In this document: piece by piece, positions 28,161-39,990 of the stretch
Position numbering within the stretch: position 1 is the first letter of the stretch
Layout of the letters: each line of letters opens with the position of its first letter
Source: Chaetoderma sp. LZ-2023a
Taxonomy: Eukaryota; Mollusca; Caudofoveata; Chaetodermatida; Chaetodermatidae
Direction: 5' to 3'
Length of the DNA: 64,000 bases
Assembly (NCBI GenBank): GCA_034401795.1
Contig: CM067367.1
Coordinates: 34,457,380 to 34,521,379, forward strand
Made by a program: the position numbers and the translations under genes
Notes under the pieces: model-generated
The model's input: the letters and a program-made list of their open reading frames with translations, nothing else
The model's database searches: none
Told to the model about the DNA's origin: nothing

Positions 28161-29039
28161 AAGGAAATTTTCTTGAACAAATATGTGTCTTAAACGGTTA
28201 ACTGCACGAGGCTGTGCGTTATTGATCTGCCTTATCACCCAAGTAGAAATTTATAAAGTGATAAAATTGCATCCCATAATTGAAGCAAGGAAGCAGTTTT
28301 TTGCAGATCTATAATTTGTAAAATTTGTATTCGTTTCCGTAAAGCTGACATGCGTTGCTTGCTCGTTTCACTGAGAAAACATCAATATTGATTTTCGCCA
28401 TTCATTAAAGTACGATGACAATAGTGGGGTTGACTCTTATCTAAGTTACGCCCACAGTGCATGCACATAAGTGCAGAGGAGTGAATCGGTTTTAATCAGG
28501 AGTATCTCCCATAACAGAGTTTCATTCTCCTTATAAAATACATAAAGTACTTTGATGCTCAATGTTATTTTGTATGAAAGACATGTAATGTCAGTCCCTC
28601 TGCTGTCAACTTAACCTGTTAATGATCAATCTCGTGAAAGAGTTCCCCTTTTCTGTGTTCTTGATCAAAGTCCATTAGTAAGCTAACAGATGACTATGTT
28701 TGATAAGTTACCACTCGAAAGACTCGCTCGATGATCGAGCCACTCATTCCTATGGTAATATTTTTAAAATAATCTACTTTTATCCTAAAAATGGTCACTG
28801 GCTAGGCAAAGAATTTTCATGACCATTAAATTATTGAAGGTAAATTCGGCCACATGACGTCCTCATGACGTACGTACGGTAGGTTGATTGTCTGCCTTAC
28901 ATCCTCCATGTAGGCAGGCAAGGGGACCCGACAGAATATCATAGAATCTTCGATCATCAAACCATTATACTTCTTTGCTGTCAATTTACATACCTGTACA
29001 AGATTATTGCCACTAAGCTATGCACAGTGGATCTTTCCG

Positions 29040-29335
29040 GTTTATCCACCAATCATATGCCGTCATAATCAACTATGTGACGTGTAGGATGACGTCATAA
29101 TCAATGAAGGCATGGATGACGTAGATATATTTATTATGAACGCATAATTTCATGATGAACTAAACGGTGTTGTAAGAATTGTATGACTTTACTATTTAAT
29201 AAACATGCTGTTGAATATGTAGAAACTAATTTGATTGGGCGCTGTTGCCGCCATAGGCAGCAACAGCAGCAACAGCACCCAGTCAAATTAGTTTCAAAAC
29301 ATTCAACAGCTTACCTGTATAGCTTTCTGGAAATT
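29040..29335 (-). repeat. Palindromic miniature element, family 1 (complete)
   Basis: One of the best copies: a tail with TGACGTCATAATCA boxes on the left, arms GAATATGTAGAAACTAATTT and AAATTAGTTTCAAAACATTC, and the centre GCAACAGCAGCAACAGC. Confidence 0.75.
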
Positions 29336-29339
29336 GATA

Positions 29340-31000
29340 GTCAAATTGATAGAATGAGTTCAGGGATTGATCGGTCTCAACATGGGCGAAGCGTCAGTGG
29401 AGCTTACTTTGAGATGGGCGGGGCATAACTAAAACTGGATTCCTCCATTGAAAGTGCTCCAGAGAGACAAACTATTATATTGTGACAACATTCACAGTAT
29501 GGTACTTGTGTATAAGAAATACAAGTACATCACTAACCTGTGGTGAAGCAAGATATGGACATCATACTCGAAGCCGAGGGTGTGTCTCAAAGGATGAACT
29601 TTGTGTCCGGCAATATGGACGATCTCAGTGCCCTGCATTGTTGACAAATAAGCGACTTTGGAGATGCATTTTGAAGATGTTTCAGAATGATGAATTTGTT
29701 GAATACTCATATTCTTGTGGGTACATCGAAGAATCATTGAAGGTGAAGATGCACACAATAAGAGCAGGCAGCACACGACTAGGAAACCTCATTATATACG
29801 ATTGGATAAAAATATGCACTACACCCTGGCTTCTAAAAAAACCTGTTGGCATCAGTATTCATATATCCCAATCTATAGTTATATATAGAGCCAGCAAAAA
29901 GTGGATCTAGCCTGACATCCAGTCATGGGAAAGTTAACCGTTGGATATGGATAACATTTTACATGACGATGGTAAGCTAGAAGAATACAGCATCAATTAA
30001 GATTTTGCTATATCTTTGGGTTGTGGTTGTAGCACATTAGAATGGCATTGTCAACATTAATCCAAGAATGCTATCATTATGGTGAGTATATTCACCTCAT
30101 ATAAGTATAAGAACAATGTAGTTCTAGCTTATTGTTGATAAAAATTAAAATATAAAATAGCACTTGCTGCTTTGAAGTATAACCTAACATAGGTGTCATT
30201 TGTGTCAATAACCTTTAAAATAATCGAGTCCAATTTTCATTTACTAGTCAAATGTATCAGGATTGCTCATTAGCAAATACATAGTTGTGTGGCTCACCCT
30301 GTTATCCAATTAAATGTGTTTGCTAAACCGTATTTTGGCATTTAGAATGTAGATGAATATTTCCTATTTCTATGAATTCTGAACAGAAACTTAAGTAAAG
30401 GTTTTTTAGCTCGCCTGACCTGAGAGGCCAAGTCAGCACATAGCGTGGCGGGTGTCTCTCATCCGTCCATAGCGATCTGTCATCCGTCTGTCATCTGTCA
30501 ATTCTTTCTTTAAATGACTTCTTCTCCAGAGTAACTGGACTTATTTCAACTACATTTGGCAGGAAGTATCATTAGTCCATAGAGATCCAAATTTCTTCAA
30601 ACGTAGACGATCGAAAGAATCATCATCTAGTGCTAGAGCCGATTCAAGTTTGTTCAAGGGAACTGGATTGGCCACATTCTTCGGCGGCCATCTTGGATGA
30701 TCTAGTTTTCGTGAAAATGGCATCTTCTCCAGAGACGCTGAAGGGATTAGGCCGAAATTGGGGAGATATAATCAGGAACGAAGAACCATTAAAGCTTGTT
30801 CAAGGGAAGTTGATTCCTAAAAAAACATGACCGCCGTGGACCAATCAATACGTAGCGTGTTTGGCCGCCATAATGATAATTTTATTTGATGGATATTGAA
30901 GCCGAAATTGGTTTTACACATGCTTTTGTATATGCTGATTTCATATTTGCTACTGCGGCAACATCTATGAAGGCGAGATATTCTGTATATTCTGACACAT
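29340..31000. other. Mostly non-coding; a dispersed-repeat-like stretch at 30410-30840
   Basis: 29482-29910 is an open frame of 142 codons without a recognisable domain (see findings for its Cys-rich start). 30410-30840 begins GCTCGCCTGACCTGAGAGGC and has CATCCGTC repeats and CTTCTTCTCCAGAG, reminiscent of a dispersed non-coding repeat of marine invertebrates. No function claimed. Confidence 0.4.
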
Positions 31001-31310
31001 CTTGTAATATTTAAGGGCGTGCAACCCTTCTAAATCCCAGCATGGCAGTGAATCGACAATTGGGCTCCGCAATGATGTCGATAGTTACGCATACAATACC
31101 ATTCTCAGGTTTTATCAAGATCTGTTCAGCGATAACGGATGAGTAGCGATTTAAAAATTTCAGGCTGGACCATCCTTCTAAAACCCACCAGGTCAGTGAA
31201 TCGAAAATCGGGCTCGTACTGATGTCGGTACTTATCCTTAGGATAGGTGGGGGTAGTTTCAGTGAGATTGGATGAGAACTGAATAAAGAGTAGTGAAATG
31301 AAGCAAATGT

Positions 31311-31314
<4 letters not shown>

Positions 31315-31366
<52 letters not shown>

Positions 31367-31374
31367 CCACCACC

Positions 31375-31409
<35 letters not shown>

Positions 31410-31410
31410 G
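31315..31410 (+). repeat. (CAA)n microsatellite
   Basis: About 30 AAC/CAA units with a few CAC interruptions. Confidence 0.95.
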
Positions 31411-31419
31411 ATTTAGAGC

Positions 31420-34375
31420 TCTGTTCCGGATCTAAAAATCAATTATAGCAAAGAACTCTCACGTGAACTGATTTTGATACGTGGTCCAGGTATATTAATT
31501 AGACTGTAAGCACACATAGGCCTACTCCTACTGTAGACTGGTAGTATAATAGGCCATATACGTCTGTCTTGATTGAGAATATTTGCGTTTGCGTGAGCGT
31601 AATCTTTCTTTTGGTCATTGATGCGACTCACGGAAGTCCGAATTCGTAAACACATTACAGTAATTTATATCTAAAACGCAAACAACTAATGATATTATTT
31701 AGTTCCTGGTAAGGGATTAATTGATATTTGCTTCTAATGAAGTAGTATTTAACTATTTAATGCCCAAATTTAGTCAAATAATTCAAAATATTTGCTTACT
31801 AAATGTCAATTGGCTGCCTATGAGCGGACAATTTGTGCAAAGTTATCACTGGAATGACTGGCTCGATTATCGAGACCGTCATTCCAGTGGCAATTAAAAA
31901 AAAATAACATTCTTTTAGCCTGCAAATGATCATTCCTCATGGACTACTGCAGAGGTGGGGTTTTGCTGACATTAACGTGTTAATAATACGGGAGTGTCAT
32001 GTGTACCGACTGTAAATATAAATGCGATTTGAATCTAGCTTTGATGAGCCAGGAACTTCTGAGGAATAATTTAGGTAGAGGCAATTGGCATAAATAAGTC
32101 TAGAAATCTGCTTAAATCACTTGATTAAGACTTGGTACTTAGGTCCATAAAGCCATGAATTAGTCGATTCTAACAATAGTGATCAGTTCAAGGTCGCGGA
32201 AATAGGCCAACGACACAACTCTTCCTTTGGCAGAACGGTTATTAACTGCCTGCCTGTTGACTATGTTTTTCTATGGGGTTTAGCTCCGGACCTATTGAAT
32301 ATTTTGAAAACAATTTGACAGAATTTTCATGGCCAATAATTAGAATATGAGCAACATATGAATCTGACTAGTCACTCAAACATATGACGTCACACCGAGT
32401 TACGTCACATATATGGTTAGGGTTAGGGTTAGACGTGCCAATCATAACTGACAGAGAATACTCCGTTGTGAAGATGGAATAATCCGTCAAGTGTACGAAT
32501 TCTATGTCTTTGGTGAAGTTACTATTTAATAAACTTTCTGTTGAGTATTTCGAAACTAATTTGAATGGCATAGGAAGCAACAGCACCAATTCAAATTAGC
32601 TTTAAAATATTCAAAAATCACCTGAATAGTTGATTCTATACTAGTTGCATATAAAAGGATTCTTCATGGTTTATCGCTAATATCAAAATGGAGGCGTGGC
32701 TTCGTGCCGAAAATACGTCTCTAACGTAATAACCGGCCATCTTGTTATGTTAGCACATTGAATAGACTGTTACACAGACTCCACTTTGGAATCCAGTTAG
32801 GCCGGACCCAGTCTATCTTCATGTGATTTAAGTGTCTATTCAACGTCAGCAAATTCTTGTCTTCATTTGGTGTGCGACCGATTTGAATTTTACGCCGAAT
32901 AAAGACGGACTATTTTCTGTTCACACATGACTTTGGGTTTTATATCATCAGGTTTTTTGGTAAAATAACGCTGTCTAGTATGCATAGCGTATTTTTCGTG
33001 TTATTTCAAGATTCAATTCTCTTTATCCCCAGAATTCGGGGCCGGGCTACTACGCTAATCCTCACTCATTACGCATGAGTCTCTTTTCTCGATCTCGTAT
33101 CTAATAAGATCTCGGGAAACGAATGGATCATCTTAATCCTTTAATGGTCAAACCATCCGAAAAAACGGCCTCTGCAATGATATTGAGCAATGTCCGTTTG
33201 CATTCCAAGAGAAGACTATTCTTGAAAATTTACCACTGAAATGACCGGCTCGATAATCGAGCCAGTCATTCTAGTGTTAAACCTGCAAAAATAGTCTTCT
33301 CTTGGCCTGCACATGGACATTAGCTGAGCCCAAGCTTTAATTTATTTGAACATTAATGTGATGGTCAAGTCGGCCAAAATGACCTCTGCCGTGGCCTATT
33401 CGTGGAATGTTGATTTGCAGGACAACAGGAAGTTATTTTTAAAAATGGTCTTCTCTTGGCATGCAACATGATTATCAATTTGACCGCTTAGATGTTTTGT
33501 TGACAGAAGAATCTCGGTAGCTGCGCATTCCGGATATTGTCCGATGCCGCCCACGGTTGTGGAATTCTAATGTATGTTCATACCATTTCCGTTGTTAAAA
33601 TCGGAGCCAAATCGGGCTAGCAGTTTCTGCCATATCGACCTATCCAAAATTTGATCCGATCCAAATTTGGGTTCTTTTATCCGGATCACAACCAAAGTCC
33701 GGAAATGCACTTGCACGGCGTGCTCCTTCGTTGTGTTAAAATTTGAGCCAAATCGGATCAATAGTTTGATAGATCTGTATAAGCTATTATCATGGCTGTA
33801 ATTGCGTGTTTTCCGTGATATGTCCTCAGGCGAGGTACTGAGTGACACACTGTGTATATAAAGCACTACCTGGCTAGCTAGTTACAATGGCGGATTTATG
33901 TTTATCCATCAATCATATGACGTCGTTATCGTGGCGTGTAGGATGACGTCATAGACAACTATGTCATGAATAACGTAGATAAGTTCGTCACGGACGCTTA
34001 ATTGATGACGGACTATGCACTGTTGTACGAATTGTATGTCGTTACCCTTTAATAAGCATTCTGATGAAAATAATTTGAAACTAATTAGCTTCAAAATATT
34101 TACCAGCTTACCTCTATAATTTTATGGAAATTGATAGTGAGGATGTTCAGGGATCAATCGATCCCAACATGGGCGAAATGTTGGGTGGAGCCTATCTAAG
34201 GATGGGCGGGGCATAGCAAAATCCGTATTTCCCCATTACGGTCTATGAGGCACTTCATAACTCCACTATGTGTCAGAAAGCCACACCTGTGAAGAAAGCC
34301 ACACTTGTGAAAGCCTGACCGTCAAAGCAGGTGTTTATCCTGCAGCCTCTGTCTCGTGGCAACATCAGGTAACTA
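31420..34375. other. Non-coding DNA with several miniature elements
   Basis: Family 2 palindromes at about 31835-31930 and 33190-33310. Family 1 pieces at about 32480-32630 and 33900-34110. A short TTAGGG run (three units) at 32414-32431. A segment at 33590-33840 (GAGCCAAATCGG motifs) recurs at 51730-51930. No gene seen. Confidence 0.55.
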
Positions 34376-35650
34376 TACCGTAATGACACGAATACCTGTA
34401 TAACAAATTACCTAAGATCACCGTACAGAGAAATCGTTTGGTTTTCTGAGTACGGCAATCATCGTCAGTTTTATTACAGCTAAAAAACTGAATAACATTT
34501 ACATCCAACTCTAAAATCGATTTTAAGCAAGCGCCCTCCTGACATAAACATTAGTCAAATCGATTTTTTTGCAGTGAGAGAAATAGTTCCAAATTAAACT
34601 TTATTCACATCTAAAATCGATCAGAAACTAATAACAGCTTTTATTAGAATTTCTCACCGTTTACCGCTAATTATGTTCTAACATCTATTTTATACGACGG
34701 ATTTAGTAGGCACCAGACATGTGTTACATCCCCTGCCATGTGCCAGGGGATCTTGAAATAATTCTGACCTGTGACTTGACATTTGGAGGCCAAACACGAT
34801 GGTTCTTAACCCTTTAACACTCACATCAGCCAAAAACGGCTTCTACAGTGGTCTTGAAAAATGTCAATTTGCAGACCAAGGGAAGACTATTTTTTTAATG
34901 TACAGCTGGAATGACTGGCTCGATAGCCGAGCCAGTCATTCCAATGGTAAATTTTCAAAAATAGTCTTCTCTTGGTCTGCAAATTGACATGTTCCTTGAG
35001 AAAATTGAAATTTTCTTAAACAAATTTAATGCTTAAATGGTTAAGACCTGTGGTCGTTTGGACACCTGTCTTAAAGAACCAGCATCTTTGGCCCTAAACT
35101 GAGGTGGTCGTTCGGGTAGGTCTAGCAATAGATGAATATCCGACACATATTTTCGCATAAAATATAATTTGTTGCACCATTTCTTCTCTCTGAGATGGAA
35201 GCTGGAAATAGCGCAATTTCATTAGTCAATTGCTAAATCGGTGGCGATAATTGGCCAATGATTTCGATGTGGGTTATGTGACGTATTATAGCAGAAAGAT
35301 CAAAGGAACTGGGATGTTAAGCGGCGTTGCGACTTCAAATTATGTTATTTTTTCCTAAGCAACATTGAGACGAATAATTGCTGAAAATTAAGGTTGTAAT
35401 TTCACGGAATCGCCTAGGATATGCCAAAGTATATAAAATATGCAAAGTATATAAAACATGGATTTCTCAATTTCCCGTAACTATGGTTAAGCAAGGTTAT
35501 TGTTCAAGTGATTTGATAGCACTTGCATTATCGTGAGTTAGAGGACGGCCGGGGTGAGCGAGGCTACTACGCAAGTGGGTGCGTGAGAGATATATTGATG
35601 ATTGAGTTATTCCACAATAAGCCATAGGCTCTTGAGTGTACATTTATTTA

Positions 35651-35654
<4 letters not shown>

Positions 35655-35733
<79 letters not shown>

Positions 35734-35775
35734 ATTGATTGATTTATTCCACAACATATATATATATATATATTG
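35655..35775 (+). repeat. (TA)n microsatellite
   Basis: About 75 bp of uninterrupted TA, then TTGATTGATTGATTTATTCC and another TA run. Confidence 0.95.
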
Positions 35776-36102
35776 ACAATTAAATTAGTATGCTATACAA
35801 GTATCTAAATGCCTAATCTTATATCTAATACAGTGAATTTCTCTTTAGCGTTATATTCACAAACCCTTCAACAACATAATAACATTTGTAAAGGCGGGCT
35901 TATACAGCTTAAACATGGCTTGGGCATATTATTTACACAGTTTTCACCAATATATAACATATTACCTATGGGGTGAATAATACCATACACTACAATTCGT
36001 ACATCAAATCATGCTAAAGTTTTCTAGGCATTTCAATCATATATAGAAACTATGACCGTGTTTGGATTGGGCATATATAGAGATGGGAGAAAGAGAAGCG
36101 AC

Positions 36103-36104
<2 letters not shown>

Positions 36105-36168
<64 letters not shown>
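36105..36168 (+). repeat. (AG)n microsatellite
   Basis: About 30 AG units. Confidence 0.95.
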
Positions 36169-36170
<2 letters not shown>

Positions 36171-37609
36171 GAAAAGGAGCGAGAGAGATATGATGGGATG
36201 ACGGCAGGAGGGGCAATTGAGTGAGAGATGGAGGGATGGAGAGAATAGGAGTGAGCGAAGGAAAGAGATAGAACATGGAAGAGAATGTGGAGAGAGAGAC
36301 ATATTTTTAAATTCTCTTGACGAAGCTATACGTCATTATGATTGTGACGTCAGCTAAATAGTGGCATAATGAATTATGACGTTAAATGCCTAAGTGACAG
36401 AGCGGATCCCTCCATTTTTATGATAATCCACAACACTTAATCTCGTATTCATGTAGCAATGGTTTTCTTCACCCTAGAAATCCCTTATGTTTGACAGGAA
36501 TTAATGAATTTTGCACATTCTAATGAATTTAATTAAATACAAACTTTAAAATCAATAGTGGATAACATATTTTATAATAATTCCTGATTCAATTTCATCG
36601 TTTGCAAAACACCAAGACGAAATGGTTGTAGGCTATAAAAGAAAACTAATCTGTCCTATTTGGTTAACCGCGTTAATCCCTAATTATTAATTATATATAC
36701 GACGTGCTGAATATTGGCAATAATTAATACCGATTGCTTTGCAAATATTACATTTATATGCAAGGATTTACTGACGTACGTCGAGATAATACACGCTAAT
36801 TCCTGTAAGCTAGAGAACAGTGAGAGGTGATTACTTTACTTCTAGCAATATGTATACGTCCAAAATGTCTATTTGAAGTGGCGTACTTCCGATTAACATT
36901 GTGTTTAAAAATACTAAAGATGATGGTAAATTGTTCCGGTTTAGCATGTTTTCATCAGGGCACTAAAACTGCTTTGTTCATATTTAGCCCTGATAACGCG
37001 GGTTAATGGACCAATAAATACATAGACCATACAATTCGTATACTTGACGGACACTTAAGCGTTCATGACGGACTTAGACACATTCATTACGTATTTTATT
37101 TATTACGTAATTGATTATGACGTCATTTACCTGATCGGCAGATCGGAACTAATCATTATTTATACTGACAATGCATTTTTAGCAACCGCAAATTGTGTTG
37201 AAATAAAACAAATATGTTTGGTCGTCAAAGCAACCGCCATAAATTGTGGGAAATTAGTTTGAAATCCATAAAACTCAGTAAATAATCTTTCACCTTTGAC
37301 TTTCATGTTTAGTGTATTTTCTACGAGTTCAATAGCACTCATAAGTTCAAGTTATACTATAAATTGTTCCATCCAAGAATTCTTCACAAGAATTGATGTA
37401 CTCATCTGCTATGGTTGTCGAAGTATATCTCTCAAATGTTTCTGACTTTTACTTGTGAAGGTAATGTTGACATACCTTCATCACACAGCTAACCCAAAGA
37501 ACGCCTCTGCATTCTTTTCTTGCAAGGCTCTATTATGAGTCCAGTTTGTGAAAGAATTAGGGTTATAAGCAACGTATTTAATTACAATTGAAGTTGCAAG
37601 ACTAGCATT

Positions 37610-37990
37610 GGCAGACTAACATTGACAAACTGGAAGCAGTTCAGGGGAAATCAGCCCACTTCATCAAACACGACTACAGCCGATACAGCGCTGCAATGCT
37701 CCGGGAGATAGACATCCCACCTCCTAAAGAACGGCACGCTAAATCCAAAGTCACCATGATGTACACGATTGCTAATGACCTGATTGGCATCGCAAGCTAC
37801 TAACATTACCGAGTTAAGTCATGTACCAGGAAAATGCATAAAAACAACATTATAGTACCAAACAGACCGACTAGCTTCCAAATTTATCCCATCCAGACAC
37901 ATTCAGATTATGGAATTCACCGACTACTTTCGTCCTCGAGAGTCCAGACCTGGAAACCCTTAATCTTATGGGCCTGTCTTTGAGGCTATG
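37610..37990 (+). pseudogene. CR1/Jockey-like LINE RT tail, copy B
   Basis: Same segment as 25985-26385, with different stops and substitutions. Both are dead, so the LINE insertion predates the segmental duplication. Confidence 0.7.
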
Positions 37991-38099
37991 CTAATAAATT
38001 AGTGGTGACATTTTTTATTGTAAGTAATCAACTTTAACTTCTCTTTGCTGCGACGCCTAGTACGACTACGCCCAATACATGAGTGGTGTACTGTAACAG

Positions 38100-38335
38100 A
38101 AGACGACGAAACGGAGCCAAATGGAAGCAACAGCGCCCAGTCAAATTAGTTTCAAAATATTCAACAGAATGTTTATGAAATATTAAAGACATAGAATTTG
38201 TAGGACGTGTCGGACTAGTACACGGTTAAGATGGACTAAATCGAGCCATACATTCTGTAATTGATTATGACGTCATTCTAGGCGTCGCGTAAATCGATTA
38301 CGACGTCATATGATGGATGGATAGACTGGAAAGTT
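38100..38335 (+). repeat. Palindromic miniature element, family 1
   Basis: CAACAGCGCCCAGTCAAATT, AGTTTCAAAATATTCAACAG and a tail with TACGACGTCATATGATGG. Confidence 0.65.
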
Positions 38336-39295
38336 CCATTTTGCAGTTTATTAACATAAATTGCATCATAAGTTGCATAATTCTGCGTATTCAAGATAAA
38401 TCAGCGTGGAAGCGCTTGCTTACACCCAAAGAGACAGGCACATCGATGTGTAATACGAGTGGTATTCATCATATTTTGTCAAGAATTTCGCAAAATAATT
38501 TAGTCAACAATAAATTACAGCATAATAGTTGGAGAAGGTGTTCGATTTTGGATCCTTCCTGCAGCGCCTATACCAGGGAGAAATGACTTTATTGATTGCG
38601 CTTTGACATGCAGGGTACAATATAGGAGTTCAGTATTCCCAAAACGTAGAGTGTTAATAAATACAATATGTGTGGTGAACATGATGATTACACACGCTTA
38701 TAAACTTGCACTAAAGCAATGATTAACCATGTCCAAAAACATTACTTCATCACAAAGTCCTCTCTGGCTATCCGCTATGATGAATTCCCAAATCAGAATG
38801 GCGAAAAGCGGAATGTCCGAAACGAAACTGTATTTCTCTGTGTTTCTCTGTCGAATTGACAATTTAATAAACATTCTGTTGAGTATTTTGAAACTAATTT
38901 GGATGGGTCAGCCCCAACTCAAATTAGTTTCAAAATATTCAGCAGCTTATCTGTATACCAGTGTGGAAAATTGGTAAAATATAATAATTTTATTGGCCAC
39001 TAATTGTCCTCATTTACCACTGAAAGTGCAGGCAATCCTCTTAGAGCATCTAGATTTCAAACAATTTCAGCTGCTGACTACCCTCCCTACGTACAGTGGT
39101 CATGTTTTCTTATTTTATAAACTGACTTAGTGCCTTCAAATCTGTTTTAGAGCAGGTTATAAAATAGCTTGTGGGGGCCAACAGATGGGTGTTCCGAGAG
39201 TATGACCACCTGCCATAATGAACCACCATCTTTGGGCTCCAAAGGATAGATGATCACGTGACGACACTTTAATGTTCATATGAATAGAGGAAGCC

Positions 39296-39660
39296 AATTC
39301 TAGCCAAGCTCTACCCATTTTTTAGCCAAGCTCAGCCCATTTCTAGCCAAGCTCTGCCCATTTCTAGCCAAGCTCCGCCAATTTCTAGCCAAGCTCCGCC
39401 CATTTCTATCCAAACTCCGCCCATTTTTTGCCAATCTACCCCTCTTTCTAGCCATGTTCCGCCAATGTCTAGCCAAGCTTCGCCATTTTCTAGCCAGGTT
39501 CCGCCCATTTCTAGCCACGCTCCGCCAATTTCTAGCCAAACTCCGCCTATTTCTGGCCATGCTACGCCTATTTCTAGCCAAGTTCCGACAATGTCTAGCC
39601 AAGCTTCGCCAATTTCTAGCCAAGCTCCGCCCATTTCTAGCCAAGCTTCGCCCACATTTT
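39296..39660 (+). repeat. 21-bp minisatellite, about 17 units
   Basis: Unit CATTTCTAGCCAAGCTCCGCC with variants. All frames give 7-residue repeats, so the long open frames here are artefacts. Confidence 0.92.
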
Positions 39661-39990
39661 GTGTGTACTTGAATCGATTTTAGTCATAACACTCTAAACC
39701 CTGAATCCCCGGAATCATAATTTAAATATAGCTATATGTGAATAAGCTGTTGAATATTTGAAAGTAATTTGACTGGGAGCCATTGCCGTTAATACACCAG
39801 AATGCAGTCTAATTAAAATTGTAAATTAACCAAAGACATACAATTCAGACAGTGCCTTCTGGACCACTACTGATTGACCTACGTCATTTGACTGTGACGA
39901 CATAGTCACGTGGTGCATGACGTAAGATATTTGAAAGATGGAGCAGATTCTTCCGTTACGGTTAATGCCCGATTCCAGGTACTGTAGCGC

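Larger units (their letters stand above)
21080..29300 (+). repeat. Segmental duplication, copy A
   Basis: Blocks align in order and same orientation with 34376-47480: for example 21080-22210 with 34376-35535, 24500-26540 with 36100-38010, 26390-27115 with 38985-39990, 27110-28430 with 42838-44500, 28440-29300 with 46015-47480. Copy A alone carries the LINE remnant at 22690-23620. Confidence 0.8.

Noticed and set aside
39300-39683. ORFs of Ser/Leu/Ala/Arg 7-residue repeats
   Set aside because: Frames through a 21-bp minisatellite present in only 4-5 units in the duplicate locus.
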